Shown: positions 30,756 to 40,360, numbered from the stretch's first letter. The stretch is 64,000 nucleotides of DNA from Acidobacteriota bacterium (GCA_003222535.1 QHWJ01000237.1:1-64000); one strand, 5' to 3'. Numbers and translations are program-made. The notes: generated from the letters alone by a model not told the origin.

Positions 30756-33157
30756 TCGCGGGACCCGCTTGCCGCGCCCGGCAACAGCGTTTGACTCGCC
30801 TCCGTGACCGAATCCACTTTCGCGCGGCTGTAGAAGATCGGGAAGTACTTGTCTCGCGACCAGAGCTCGAAGAGATCGCGGTAATGCGGGCTCGCCGGAT
30901 CGCCGGACTGTCCCGGATTGTTCAAGGCGACCGAGTTGTCCCAGTTCTCGGCGTCCGCGATGATTTTCAGCGAGCCGCCGGACGTCTGATTGTCGGCGTT
31001 CCCCGTTGCACTGACGGTGTAGCCGTCGCCGCCGCGGGGATACGGACCCACGTTCAAGCGGCCGCGCATCTCTGGCGTCGCGATCTCGGCGAGCGGGTGG
31101 CGGATGAGCGCGTGGTGATATTTCTCCTGGCCCCAGCGCCAGGCGCTCAGATCCGGCCCGAGCTTCTTCGTCAGCTCAGCGACCGCTTCCGCCAAGCTGC
31201 GTGACAGGATCTCGTCCCTGCCCTTGACCGGGTCGTCGCCGAACCGTCCGTCCGGCGCGTTCAACCAGTCGATCACCCGCTTCATGCTGGGCTGCCCCAC
31301 AAATGACTGCGCGGCTTTGGGCACGACGAGGGCGCGGACGTTCGCGGTCAGGCGCCGCTGCCACATCTCGTAAATCCCCGCAGCGATGGAATCCGCGTCG
31401 ACGCTGAAGTTCCACTCGAGCAGCATCTGCCGCGCCTTTGTCACGGTTTGCCAGGTGTCTGACGCCGTGGCGGAAGTCGCGACGCCGCGCAAAAGCGGGA
31501 CCAGACTGCGCGCCGGAAGCGACACGTTGTCGTTCTGGAGCCGCATCATGTCGGCAACTGTGTGCAACCGTCCCGACCCCAGCACCTCGCTGATCCGCGA
31601 GACACGATACGGATCCGCGCCTGTGTAATGCAGCGCCTCTTTGTAGGGATAGTCCGGTGGGAACAGATAGTTGTTGGCGGTCGCCACGTAGCCCTTTTCC
31701 GGATTCGCGATGTGCGGCAGGGCGTTGATCGGCAGATAGCCATTCCACTCGTAGCGGCCGTCGCCCGGCACCGGCACAAGGCCCGACCAGTTCGGGCGGA
31801 GCGGCGTGATGGCCACCGCCTGATAGCCGATGTTGCCCTGCCGATCGGCCCAGACCATGTTTTCCGACGGCACGCGGCTGAACGTGCACGCCGCGACGAA
31901 CTCGTCCCAGGTTCTTGCCTGATCCATCCGCAGGCTCGCCAGGTAGGGCGCCGACCCCGGCTCCATCCACGCCGCGCGCAGGGCATACGCTTTGTGATGG
32001 GTCGCATCTTCGGACAGCACCGGCCCGTGCCGAGTGAACTTGAGCGTGACGGCCACCGGCGCTTCGCCCTTCACGGGAATCGTGTCCGCGATCACGCGCA
32101 TGTCCTCCCAGGCGCCACGGTACTTGTACTGATTCGCATTCGCCGGGTTGGTGTCGTACACGTAGAGATCTTCCGTGTCCGACCCGAAGATGGTCAACCC
32201 CCACGCGCCGTACTCATTGTGACCGATCGAAATGCCCGGCAGCACCGGTTCGCCTCCGCCGATCACGTTCCAGCCTGGCGCGACCAGATGCACCCAGTAG
32301 CGCAGCGAAGGGGCGCTCTGGTTGCGATGCGGATCGTTCATCATCAGCGGATAGCCGCTCTGGGTCCGTGCGCCGCTCACCACCCAGTTGTTGCTGCCGA
32401 TGTCCTCGTCCCGCTGGCTCAGCTCGATGGGCGTCGGCTCCTCGGCCGGCGATGCCGAGCCGAACGCAAGCGGCCGCCGGAACGCGTTGTACAGATCGAG
32501 GATCGACGCGTTCAGCAGCGAGAGATCGATCGCCCCATCCGGCGTGATGTCCGGATCGCCCCCCTGAAAGTACTGCAGCTCCTTCACCTTCTCGGCGCCG
32601 AGCACGCGGACGGCCTGCGCGATGTTCAACTCCTGGCCGATGTTGGCGAGCAGCGCGTTGTGCCGCGAGATGACGACATCGGGCGTCCACGGCGCCGGCC
32701 TGATCCCGAGCATGGCGAATTCGACCGGCAGCCCGGACGGATTCGTCAAGGCCCCGGCGATGTACGCGTTCACGCCGCGGACATACGCAGCGATGATCGC
32801 TTCGCCGCGCGGGTGATACCAGTTCAACTCCGCCTTGAGATCGCCGCGGAACATGTGCAGCCGCGTGCCGATGTCGCGCTTCAGCTCCTTGCGGCCGAGG
32901 ATCTCCGCGACCGTGCCGGTCGCCTGGCGGCGCCACAGCTCGAACTGGAACAGCCGATCGCGCGCGGCGGCGTAGCCCTGCGCGAAGAACAGATCGCTCT
33001 CGCTCTTCGCGTAGATGTGATTGATGCCCCAGCGGTCGCGCAGAATCTCGACCGGCTCACGCAGCCCGTCGACACGCAGCGTGGCGCCGGTGGGCGCCGC
33101 GCCGGTCGAGCCGGCGGCCGCAGCCAGGACGACAGCGAAGAAAACCATTTTTCGCAT
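30746..33157 (-). CDS. Penicillin acylase family amidase (N-terminal nucleophile hydrolase)
   Basis: 803 residues, exported (signal about 1-20). A-chain motifs VEILRDRWGINHIYAKSESD and FFAQGYAAARDRLFQFELWR; auto-cleavage site and nucleophile serine in DIGSNNWVVSG (about residue 255); catalytic-site elements WVHLVAPGWNVIGGGEPVLP, GISIGHNEYGAWGL and the C-terminal NWDNSVALNNPGQSGD. The precursor is cut into two chains in the periplasm and hydrolyses amides such as acyl-homoserine lactones or acylated amino compounds; substrate unknown. Complete length. The last residues EVK-stop come from a phrase repeat. Confidence 0.93.
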   Translation of the reverse strand: MRKMVFFAVVLAAAAGSTGAAPTGATLRVDGLREPVEILRDRWGINHIYAKSESDLFFAQGYAAARDRLFQFELWRRQATGTVAEILGRKELKRDIGTRLHMFRGDLKAELNWYHPRGEAIIAAYVRGVNAYIAGALTNPSGLPVEFAMLGIRPAPWTPDVVISRHNALLANIGQELNIAQAVRVLGAEKVKELQYFQGGDPDITPDGAIDLSLLNASILDLYNAFRRPLAFGSASPAEEPTPIELSQRDEDIGSNNWVVSGARTQSGYPLMMNDPHRNQSAPSLRYWVHLVAPGWNVIGGGEPVLPGISIGHNEYGAWGLTIFGSDTEDLYVYDTNPANANQYKYRGAWEDMRVIADTIPVKGEAPVAVTLKFTRHGPVLSEDATHHKAYALRAAWMEPGSAPYLASLRMDQARTWDEFVAACTFSRVPSENMVWADRQGNIGYQAVAITPLRPNWSGLVPVPGDGRYEWNGYLPINALPHIANPEKGYVATANNYLFPPDYPYKEALHYTGADPYRVSRISEVLGSGRLHTVADMMRLQNDNVSLPARSLVPLLRGVATSATASDTWQTVTKARQMLLEWNFSVDADSIAAGIYEMWQRRLTANVRALVVPKAAQSFVGQPSMKRVIDWLNAPDGRFGDDPVKGRDEILSRSLAEAVAELTKKLGPDLSAWRWGQEKYHHALIRHPLAEIATPEMRGRLNVGPYPRGGDGYTVSATGNADNQTSGGSLKIIADAENWDNSVALNNPGQSGDPASPHYRDLFELWSRDKYFPIFYSRAKVDSVTEASQTLLPGAASGSREVK

Positions 33158-33192
33158 GGCGCGATGCTAGCACGGGCTACAATGCCTCTACC

Positions 33193-34338
33193 ATGAACGC
33201 TCGCCCGGCCTCGCTGCTCGCGGCACTGGCTTTCGTGTGCACCGTCGTCCAGACGCCGCAGGCCCAGAAGGCGCCCAGCGCTCAGCCGAAAAAGAATCCG
33301 CTGCTGAAGCTGGCCGAGCCGTGGCCGGAGGCCGAGGTCCTCAAGGCCCGACGCGCCGAAGCAGAGGCGCGTCCGTTGTTCCAGAGCGCGGCCCCCATCG
33401 AGTTCACGCTGACGGCACGCTTCAACGACATCAACAAGGATCACAACCCCGAGAGCACGAAGCGTTATCCGGGCGTCCTCACGGTGGCCGGATCGGATGG
33501 CCTGCCCAAGAGCATCGCCGTCCAATTGAGCGCCCGCGGACACTTCCGCCGGATGGCGCGCAACTGCAGCATGGTCCCGCTGCGCGTGGAGTTCCCGAAG
33601 ACGGGCGAGATGGCCGGCACGCCGTTCGACGGGCAGACGACGCTGAAGCTCGGCAGGGGTTGCGAGAGCTCGAAGGAGTTCGAGCAGTACACGCTGCGCG
33701 AGTACCTGGCGTACTCCCTGTACAACATGGTGACGCCACTGTCGTTTCGTGCCCGGCTGGCCCGCGCCACGTACGCCGAGGAGAAGTCCGCGAAGAAGAC
33801 CAATGCCCGCTACGCCATCTTCATCGAGCACGAGAACGACATGGCCCGCCGGAACGAAGGCCGGACCGTGGAGCTCTCGCGAGTCGTGTTCAACGACCTC
33901 GAACCCGAGACGCTCACGCGGACGATGTTGTATGAGTACATGATCGGAAATACCGACGTGTCGATCTGGGCGCTGCACAACGTGCGCATCGTGCAGAACC
34001 CGGCGCGCACGCTCTTCCTCGTGCCGTACGACTTCGATCTGTCGGGTCTCGTACACGCGCCGTACGCGATCCCGGACCGGCGGCTCGGCCTCCGGAGCGT
34101 GCTCGATCGGATGTATCGCGGACCGTGCCGGGGGATCGAGGAGCTCGACGCGGCCGCGGCGCCATTCCGCGCCAGGAAAACAGACATGCTGGCGCTGGTG
34201 GAGTCGATGCGCGATCTCGAGTCGAGGGGCCGCATCGAGGTGAAGGACTATCTCGAAAGCTTCTTCCGGACGATCGAACGGCCCGCCTCGATCAAGAAGC
34301 AGTTCGTCGACGGCTGCAAGGCGACTCCTACCGTGTGA
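33193..34338 (+). CDS. Secreted protein of unknown function, possibly CotH-kinase-like
   Basis: 381 residues with signal peptide (LLAALAFVCTVVQT). Repetition of basic residues after the signal, then a globular domain: VQLSARGHFRRMARNCSMVP, LREYLAYSLYNMVTPLSFRA, LYEYMIGNTDVSIWALHNVR and LVPYDFDLSGLVHAPYA. The GNTDxS...N and PYDFDLSG blocks are reminiscent of the catalytic and metal-binding segments of CotH-type secreted protein kinases, but I cannot establish the family. Its start lies 35 nt from the divergent acylase. Confidence 0.65.
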   Translation: MNARPASLLAALAFVCTVVQTPQAQKAPSAQPKKNPLLKLAEPWPEAEVLKARRAEAEARPLFQSAAPIEFTLTARFNDINKDHNPESTKRYPGVLTVAGSDGLPKSIAVQLSARGHFRRMARNCSMVPLRVEFPKTGEMAGTPFDGQTTLKLGRGCESSKEFEQYTLREYLAYSLYNMVTPLSFRARLARATYAEEKSAKKTNARYAIFIEHENDMARRNEGRTVELSRVVFNDLEPETLTRTMLYEYMIGNTDVSIWALHNVRIVQNPARTLFLVPYDFDLSGLVHAPYAIPDRRLGLRSVLDRMYRGPCRGIEELDAAAAPFRARKTDMLALVESMRDLESRGRIEVKDYLESFFRTIERPASIKKQFVDGCKATPTV

Positions 34339-34465
34339 ATCTCGAGGTGCGAGGCGCGCGACACGTGCGAGGTGCGACGCGTGCGAGGGCCGAGGTGGGA
34401 GGCGCGAAGTCTGAAGTCCGAGCGTTTCAGACTTCAGACTTCAGCCTTCAGACTTCAGACTTTAA
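34339..34465. repeat. GTGCGAGG and TTCAGACTTCAGAC phrase repeats
   Basis: Near-tandem GAGGTGCGAGGCGCG/CGTGCGAGG units, then GAAGTCTGAAGTCC pairing with CAGACTTCAGACTTCAGCCTTCAGACTTCAGAC. It lies between convergent genes and could serve as terminator. Confidence 0.7.
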
Positions 34466-34473
34466 GTTAAGCG

Positions 34474-35706
34474 TCAGCGCTGCTGTGGTGGTGTGAACGC
34501 TGCGGCCGGCGTGTCGACCACGGTCGAGTAGAAACCTATCATCATTTCTTCCCAGGTCTGATCGCCCCACCGGACGTCCTTCGACGGATCCGGATTGAAC
34601 TTGTTGCTGGTCGAGTTGTCGTAGTGCGCGATCACCTCGATCTCGGTGCCTTTCGGAAGCAGCTTCGGCTTCGCGAGCTGGTAGGTGATCTGCCAGTTGA
34701 AGTCCCACTTCGGCACCGACAGCAGCGTCTCGGAAGTACCATCCGCATAGTGCGCGATGTAGATCATGTCCTTTCCGCGGACGTGCATGTGCGGCGTCAA
34801 CGACGTGACGAGCGTGTCCCTCGCGAGAATCTGGGTGGCCTTCACTTCGGCGTTTCCGTCGTTCGCCGGAATCACGAATCGCGGGTTGATCACCAGGCCC
34901 CCCGCCGCCAGCTTCGTCGGCGGCTGCCTGGCGTAGACCACCGCGACGGTCGTGCGATCGGCCGCCTCGGTGCCGTTGGTCGTGTAATGGATCTGCAAAA
35001 CGATATCCGAGTTGCCGCGGAACAGCCTCGCCACGCCGGGCTCGAACACGAGACCCGGCTTGTTCGGCGTCACGCCGCCGATATTCGTGGGACCGAGCAC
35101 CGCTCCGGGATTCACCGGTTTGTCCGAGGGCTGCGTGAACGCGATGACGTGATGCACGTGTGCACGCGCGCCCGGCTTGATCTCGATCGCCTGAATCCAT
35201 TTGTCTTCCGTGAGATGCGTCGGCACGCGGAAATACAGGTACGGGATCGTGCCGGTCGCCGGAATCTTGTACTCTTCTTCCATCGTGAAGACGGCGTCCG
35301 GCTTGCCGATCGTCCAGCCTTCGGCGAACCGCGGCGCATCGGGCAGGTCCTTGTCGTCCCCCTTCGGCGCGCCGCCATCCACCCACGCGGTGATGGTGTC
35401 GATTTCGCTCTGCGACAGACGCGGATCGTTCTTGAACGTGCCGTGCGCGGGATCGGCGCCCCACGGCGGCATCGCGCGCGAGACGACGCGCTGCTTGATG
35501 GACCGGGCCCACGGCCTCGCGTCCTCGAACGTCACCAGCGACATCGGCGCGAACATCGTCGGCCGGTGACACTCCACGCAGCTCTTGTAGAAAATCGGCG
35601 CGACGTCTTTCGTGAAGGTAACAGGGGCATCGGCTGCGCGGACGGCTGCCGGAAGTCCGAATATCACCACGAGCATGGCACCGAGGATCGTTCGTCCAAT
35701 CACCAC
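34474..35706 (-). CDS. Haem c plus copper ascorbate-dependent monooxygenase-like secreted protein
   Basis: 410 residues, signal peptide (about 1-24). N-terminal cytochrome c domain with CVECH (about 43-47) and distal AMPPWGADP; then a PHM/DBH-like copper domain with HVHHVIAF (about 183), QIHYTTNG (about 240), LTPHMHVRGKDM (about 300) and a Met-containing C-terminal strand. In animals such copper folds hydroxylate peptides or dopamine; bacterial haem fusions of this type are common in Acidobacteria and their substrates are unknown. Exported to the periplasm. No operon partner. Confidence 0.85.
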   Translation of the reverse strand: MVIGRTILGAMLVVIFGLPAAVRAADAPVTFTKDVAPIFYKSCVECHRPTMFAPMSLVTFEDARPWARSIKQRVVSRAMPPWGADPAHGTFKNDPRLSQSEIDTITAWVDGGAPKGDDKDLPDAPRFAEGWTIGKPDAVFTMEEEYKIPATGTIPYLYFRVPTHLTEDKWIQAIEIKPGARAHVHHVIAFTQPSDKPVNPGAVLGPTNIGGVTPNKPGLVFEPGVARLFRGNSDIVLQIHYTTNGTEAADRTTVAVVYARQPPTKLAAGGLVINPRFVIPANDGNAEVKATQILARDTLVTSLTPHMHVRGKDMIYIAHYADGTSETLLSVPKWDFNWQITYQLAKPKLLPKGTEIEVIAHYDNSTSNKFNPDPSKDVRWGDQTWEEMMIGFYSTVVDTPAAAFTPPQQR

Positions 35707-35763
35707 AGGATTTTCTCCTCGGTCATAGTCTAATGATGGACTGTGAAGCTGACGCGCGGCTCA

Positions 35764-35913
35764 GAGACCCAACCTACTCGACCTATCCGACCTACACAAC
35801 CTACCCAACCTACCCGACCTACCTGACCTACCCGGCCTACCCAACCTACCCGACCTATCCGACCTATCCGACCTATCCGACCTATCCGACCTACTGGACC
35901 TACTGGACCTGCC
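35764..35913. repeat. GACCTACCCGACCTATCC decamer-like array
   Basis: About 15 near-tandem units of 9-10 bp (CCGACCTAT, CCAACCTAC, CTGACCTAC). The right end forms the stop codon (TAG, 35900-35902) and the last residues RQVQ of the M20 gene. Confidence 0.9.
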
Positions 35914-37528
35914 TGACCGTGGGATATTTGATCCCGAGCTGCTCGAGGTACGACTTGTACTTCGTCGGATCGTAGTAGTACTTCTTCATCTCAGGCCGGT
36001 ATCGCGCCATCGTCTGCTCATTCAGCCAGATCGCCGGTTTGTCTTCGGGCCGAATCAGCGGAATGTACTTCGTGTTCTTCGTCTGCACATTCCTGAAGTA
36101 GTCCCACGCCTGGGTGACGAGCTCGGGCCTCATCAGGAAATCGAGCACGGTCAGCGCGACGACCTTGGCGCCGGCCTGGATGCCCTTGTGCGCGATGGGC
36201 GTCGCCATCGAGATGGCGTTCGCCCAGTTATGACCGGGCCCGGCCGCCATGTTGGACGGATACCGCAACGTCACTGTCGGCACGTTCCACGAGATGTCGC
36301 CGATATCGTCCGAGCCGCCGCCGCGCTTTTCCTCGTCAGGAACAGACTCGCGGCCCCGCAGCGGCTGGAGCTTCGTGGCCATGCCGACCTCCGGCACCTT
36401 GAGCTCGTGCTGCAGCGCCTTCGCCAGCGTCTGATCGGCCTCGGACCACTGCGGCAGGCCAACTTTCTCGATATTCGCGTGCATCGTTTCCGCGATCGTC
36501 TTGTTGAAATGCCCGGGCCACGCGGAGCCGAGCACCTTCATCGATACGTCCGTGTCGGTCATCATCGAGGCGGCTTTCGCCATCCGATCGCCGATCTCCC
36601 ACATCGCCTTGATGTGCGCGTAGTCGGTTTCGCGGAAGTAGTACCAGACCGACGCGTTCGGTGGGACGACGTTGGGCTGGTCGCCGCCGTTGGTGATGAC
36701 GTAGTGCGACCGCTGCTGAATCCGCAGATGTTCGCGGCGGAAGTTCCAGCCGATGTCCATCAGCTCCGCGGCATCGAGCGCCGACTTGCCGCGCCACGGC
36801 GCGCTGGCGGCGTGCGCGCTTTCGCCCTTGAACGTGTACTCGACCGAGACGAGGCCGTTCTGGTTGCCGTCGCCCCAGCCGACGCCAAGGTTGTCGCCCA
36901 CGTGCGCGAAGATCGAAATGTCGACGTCCCTGAAGACGCCCGCGCGCACGTAGTACGCCTTGGCGCCCACCAATTCTTCGGCGATGCCGGGCCACAGCAT
37001 CAGCGTCCCCTGCAGATGCTGCTGCTCCATGATCTTCTTCACGGCGAGCGCCGCGGCGAGCTGCAGCGGCATCCCGGAGTTGTGTCCCTCGCCGTGGCCG
37101 GGTGCCCCCTCGATGATCGGATCGTGGTACGCCACGCCGGGCTTCTGCGACGCCTGTGGAATGCAGTCGACGTCCGAGCCGAGTGCGATCACCGGCTTGC
37201 CCGACCCCCAGCGTGCGGTCCACGCGGTGGGAATGCCGGCGATCCCCTGCTGGACGGCGAAGCCGTTCTGCTTCAGGATGTCGGTGAGATACTTCGTCGT
37301 CTCGACTTCCTGGAAGCCGAGCTCGCCGAAGCTGAAAACAGAGTCATTCCATTTCTGAATGTTCTCCTGCATCGCGTCGACCTCGAGGCCGACGTTCCGC
37401 TTGTATTGATCCAGCTGCGGGTTGGGGGGCGCAGCGTTCGCGGCCGGCGGCTGGGGCGGCTGCGCCGCGTCAAGGGATACGGCGACGCCGACCGCGGCCG
37501 CCAGTGCTGACCATCTGATGACGCACAT
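35900..37528 (-). CDS. M20 family amidohydrolase (AbgB-like), exported, copy 2
   Basis: 542 residues with signal peptide. Metallopeptidase fold: LGSDVDCIPQASQKPG, GAPGHGEGHNSGMP (zinc His), WPGIAEELVGAKAYYVRAG (Glu pair), then the dimerisation domain (FKGESAHAASAPWRGKSALD) and the final GHNWANAISMATPIAHKG. The C-terminal extension of about 70 residues (MKKYYYDPTKYKSYLEQLG) is absent from classical M20 proteins such as AbgB. AbgB-type enzymes cleave p-aminobenzoyl-glutamate; the substrate here is unknown. It is a very close copy of the gene just upstream, 24 nt away. Confidence 0.92.
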   Translation of the reverse strand: MCVIRWSALAAAVGVAVSLDAAQPPQPPAANAAPPNPQLDQYKRNVGLEVDAMQENIQKWNDSVFSFGELGFQEVETTKYLTDILKQNGFAVQQGIAGIPTAWTARWGSGKPVIALGSDVDCIPQASQKPGVAYHDPIIEGAPGHGEGHNSGMPLQLAAALAVKKIMEQQHLQGTLMLWPGIAEELVGAKAYYVRAGVFRDVDISIFAHVGDNLGVGWGDGNQNGLVSVEYTFKGESAHAASAPWRGKSALDAAELMDIGWNFRREHLRIQQRSHYVITNGGDQPNVVPPNASVWYYFRETDYAHIKAMWEIGDRMAKAASMMTDTDVSMKVLGSAWPGHFNKTIAETMHANIEKVGLPQWSEADQTLAKALQHELKVPEVGMATKLQPLRGRESVPDEEKRGGGSDDIGDISWNVPTVTLRYPSNMAAGPGHNWANAISMATPIAHKGIQAGAKVVALTVLDFLMRPELVTQAWDYFRNVQTKNTKYIPLIRPEDKPAIWLNEQTMARYRPEMKKYYYDPTKYKSYLEQLGIKYPTVRQVQ

Positions 37529-37552
37529 GAATCAGTCCCTTCGATGCGTCCG

Positions 37553-39226
37553 CTATTGCTGTGCCGACGGCTTGGTCGCCGGCTTGACCGTCGTCGGATA
37601 CTTGATCCCGAGCTGCTCGAGGTACGTCTTGTACTTCGTCGGGTCGTAGTAGTACTTCTTCATCTCGGGGCGGTACTTCTCCATCCGTTCCTTGTTCAGC
37701 CAGATGGCCGGCTGGTCCTCGGGACGGATGAGCGGGACGTACTTCTTGTTCTTCGTCTGCACGTTGTTGAAGTAGTCCCACGCCTGCGCGACGAGCTCAG
37801 GGCGCGTGAGGAGATCGAGGATGGTGAGCGCCATGACTTTGGCGCCGTACTGGATGCCTTTGTGCGCGATCGGCGTCGCCATCGAGATCGCGTTGGCCCA
37901 GTTGTGACCCGGGCCAGCCTGCATGTTCGACGGGTAGTTCAGCGTGACCGTCGGGACATTCCACGAAATGTCGCCGATATCGTCGGAGCCGCCGCCGCGC
38001 TTTTCATCGTCGGGGATCACCTCGCGGCCGCGCAGCGGGTTGAGCTTCGTCGCGAGGCCGACCTCGGGCACCTTCAGCTCGTGCTGGAGCGCTTTGGCGA
38101 GCGCGATGTCCGCCTCGCTCCACTGCGGGAGCCCCACTCTCTCGATGTTCGCGTACATGGTCTCGGCAACGGTCTTGTTGAAATGGCCCGGCCACGCCGA
38201 ACCAAGTACGCGCATCGTGTACTCGGTGTCGGTCATCATCGCGGCCGCCTTCGCCATGGTGTTGCCGATGTCCCAGAGCTTCTTGATTTCGTCGTAGCTG
38301 GTCTCGCGGAAGTAGTACCAGACCGACGCGTTCGGCGGGACGACGTTCGGCTGGTCGCCGCCGTTGGGGATGACGTAGTGCGAGCGCTGCTGGAGCCGGA
38401 GATGCTCGCGCCGGAAGTTCCAGCCGATGTCCATCAGCTCAACGGCGTCGAGCGCCGAGCGGCCGCGCCACGGCGCACCGGCGGCGTGCGCGCTTTCGCC
38501 CTTGAAGGTGTACTCGACCGACACCATCCCGTTGCCGCCGCTGTCGCCCCAGCTCACCTGCATGTTCGCCCCGACGTGGGCGAAGATGCAGATGTCGACG
38601 TCCTTGAACGCCCCCGCGCGCACGTAATACGCCTTCGTGCCGAGCAGTTCTTCGGCCACGCCGGGCCAGAGCTTCAGCGTGCCCTGCAGGTGCTGCTGCT
38701 CCATGATCTTCTTGACCGCGAGCGCGGCCGCGATCTGAAGCGGCATGCCGGAGTTGTGTCCTTCGCCGTGGCCCGGCGCGCCTTCGATGATCGGCTCGTG
38801 CCACGCCACACCGGGCTTCTGCGACGCCTGCGGGATGTCGTCGATGTCCGATCCGAGCGCGATGACCGGCTTGCCGGTGCCCCACGTGGCCGTCCACGCC
38901 GTCGGGATCCCTGCGAGATTCTCCTGAATCAAGAAGCCGTTCTGTTTGAGGATGCCCGTGAGGTACTTCGATGTCTCGAATTCCTGAAAACCGGGCTCGG
39001 CGAAACTGAACACCGTGTCGTTCCACTTCTGAATGTTTTCCTGCATGGCGTCGACTTCGAGGCCGACATCGCGCTTGTACTGATCGAGCTTCGGATTGAC
39101 CTGCCCTGAGCTTGTCGAAGGGGGCGCCGCCTGCGCCGTCGCGGCGGCCGGCGGTTGCGGCGCGGCAGCGAGCGAAACAGTGATCGCAGCGGTGAATGCG
39201 ATCAACAACAGTCGGGATGCGCGCAT
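37553..39226 (-). CDS. M20 family amidohydrolase (AbgB-like), exported, copy 1
   Basis: 557 residues. ATG at 39226 with signal peptide LLLIAFTAAITVSLAAAPQ; the frame stays open far upstream antisense to the hydrolase gene, but without homology. Same architecture as copy 2 (GSDIDDIPQASQKPG, GHGEGHNSGMP, WPGVAEELLGTKAYY, ESAHAAGAPWRGRSALD). An in-frame genomic repeat (39097-39120) inserts PSTSSGQ between the signal region and VNPKLDQYKRDVGLEV; copy 2 lacks it. First gene of the tandem pair. Confidence 0.92.
   Translation of the reverse strand: MRASRLLLIAFTAAITVSLAAAPQPPAAATAQAAPPSTSSGQVNPKLDQYKRDVGLEVDAMQENIQKWNDTVFSFAEPGFQEFETSKYLTGILKQNGFLIQENLAGIPTAWTATWGTGKPVIALGSDIDDIPQASQKPGVAWHEPIIEGAPGHGEGHNSGMPLQIAAALAVKKIMEQQHLQGTLKLWPGVAEELLGTKAYYVRAGAFKDVDICIFAHVGANMQVSWGDSGGNGMVSVEYTFKGESAHAAGAPWRGRSALDAVELMDIGWNFRREHLRLQQRSHYVIPNGGDQPNVVPPNASVWYYFRETSYDEIKKLWDIGNTMAKAAAMMTDTEYTMRVLGSAWPGHFNKTVAETMYANIERVGLPQWSEADIALAKALQHELKVPEVGLATKLNPLRGREVIPDDEKRGGGSDDIGDISWNVPTVTLNYPSNMQAGPGHNWANAISMATPIAHKGIQYGAKVMALTILDLLTRPELVAQAWDYFNNVQTKNKKYVPLIRPEDQPAIWLNKERMEKYRPEMKKYYYDPTKYKTYLEQLGIKYPTTVKPATKPSAQQ
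39097..39120. repeat. In-frame CCTGCCCTGAGCTTGTCGAAGGG repeat in the M20 gene
   Basis: Perfect-looking member of the CTTCGACAAGCTCAGGG family, read on the minus strand as PSTSSGQV. The paralogous gene has no such stretch at the matching place, so the insertion postdates the duplication or was lost from the other copy. Confidence 0.85.
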
Positions 39227-39256
39227 GAGTGCCTCCGGATGGCGCGATTGTAGCGC

Positions 39257-40360
39257 ATGTATGATCGCCCGATGGACGTTTTCGAGCCGCGCGCGTCGCT
39301 GCGCAACGCCCACCGGATGACGCTCTACAGCTGGGGAAACCCCCGGCACTTCCCGCGCCTGCCGGCTCCGACGCGGCGCTACTTCGACGTCGCGCCGGCG
39401 ACACGGGTTGTCGCCGATTGTCATTGGCATGAGCGGCCGTGGGAGCATGTGACGCTCGTCGCGCTGCACGGCCTGAACGGGTCGAGCGAGGCGCACTACA
39501 TGCGCGGGCTTGCCGCGAAGGGCTTCGCGCGCGGGATGAACGTCGTGCGGCTGAACCAGCGCAACTGCGGCGACACCGAACATCTCGCCGAAGGGCTCTT
39601 TCACTCGGGATTGACGGCCGACGCCGCGCACGTGGTCCACGAACTGACGCACATCGACGGGTTGCCGGCGATCGGTGTGGCTGGCTACTCGCTCGGCGGC
39701 AACCTCGCGCTGAAGCTCGCCGGCGAGTACGGCGCGTTCGCGCCGAAGACCGTGCTCGGCGTCGCCGCCGTGTCGCCCATCATCGAGATCAGCGAGTGCA
39801 CACGCGCACTCGAGCGGCCGGGGAACGCGTTGTATCAATGGAATTTCGTCAGGGATTTGAAGCGCCGGATGCGCCGCAAGGAGCGCTTTCATTCCGGGCG
39901 CTTCGATCTGACGAAGCTGAACGCGGTCAGGACCGTCCGCGAGTTCGACGAGACCTACACCGCGCCGTACTTCGGCTTCAGGAACGCCGAGGACTATTAC
40001 CATCGCGCGAGCTCGATGCGCGTGATCGATCGCATCCGCGTCCCGGCGCTCATCATCACCGCCGAGGACGATCCGTTCGTGCCTTCGCGCCCCTTCCACG
40101 ATCCGAAGGTCACCGGGAACCCGCACATCGATCTGAGGGTCAGCCCGCACGGGGGCCACTGCGGCTTCGTCGGCGCGCGCTCGGGCGAGGACGATGGGTA
40201 CTGGGCGGAGAACCGGATTGTCGAGTTCATCTGGGGACTGGGGACTGGGGACGGGTTGCCAGGGACCGGCACTCGGCACCTGCTGCGCGTCGATACCGAC
40301 TCACCACGGTTTCAAAACGTGGAGGGGGACCCTTTTAGGGTCGTCGTGCGGCGAGGCTGA
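39257..40360 (+). CDS. YheT-like alpha/beta hydrolase
   Basis: 367 residues. Starts near the family pattern (VFEPRASLRNAHRMTLYSWG), lid and oxyanion region VALHGLNGSSEAHYMRGLAA, nucleophile elbow GYSLGGNLALKL (Ser about 146), acid in ITAEDDPFVP and His in SPHGGHCGFVG. This family contains esterases of medium-chain substrates. A second ATG five codons in (39272) may be the start. The last 35 residues (LGTGDGLPGTGTRHLL onward) are translated GGGGACT phrase and palindrome repeats, and the TGA (40358-40360) lies in a hairpin. Confidence 0.9.
   Translation: MYDRPMDVFEPRASLRNAHRMTLYSWGNPRHFPRLPAPTRRYFDVAPATRVVADCHWHERPWEHVTLVALHGLNGSSEAHYMRGLAAKGFARGMNVVRLNQRNCGDTEHLAEGLFHSGLTADAAHVVHELTHIDGLPAIGVAGYSLGGNLALKLAGEYGAFAPKTVLGVAAVSPIIEISECTRALERPGNALYQWNFVRDLKRRMRRKERFHSGRFDLTKLNAVRTVREFDETYTAPYFGFRNAEDYYHRASSMRVIDRIRVPALIITAEDDPFVPSRPFHDPKVTGNPHIDLRVSPHGGHCGFVGARSGEDDGYWAENRIVEFIWGLGTGDGLPGTGTRHLLRVDTDSPRFQNVEGDPFRVVVRRG

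Noticed and set aside
39227-40279. Extension of the upstream M20 gene to a 908-residue frame on the minus strand
   Set aside because: The extension is antisense to a well-supported YheT-like hydrolase and has no homology; the signal peptide at 39226 marks the real start.
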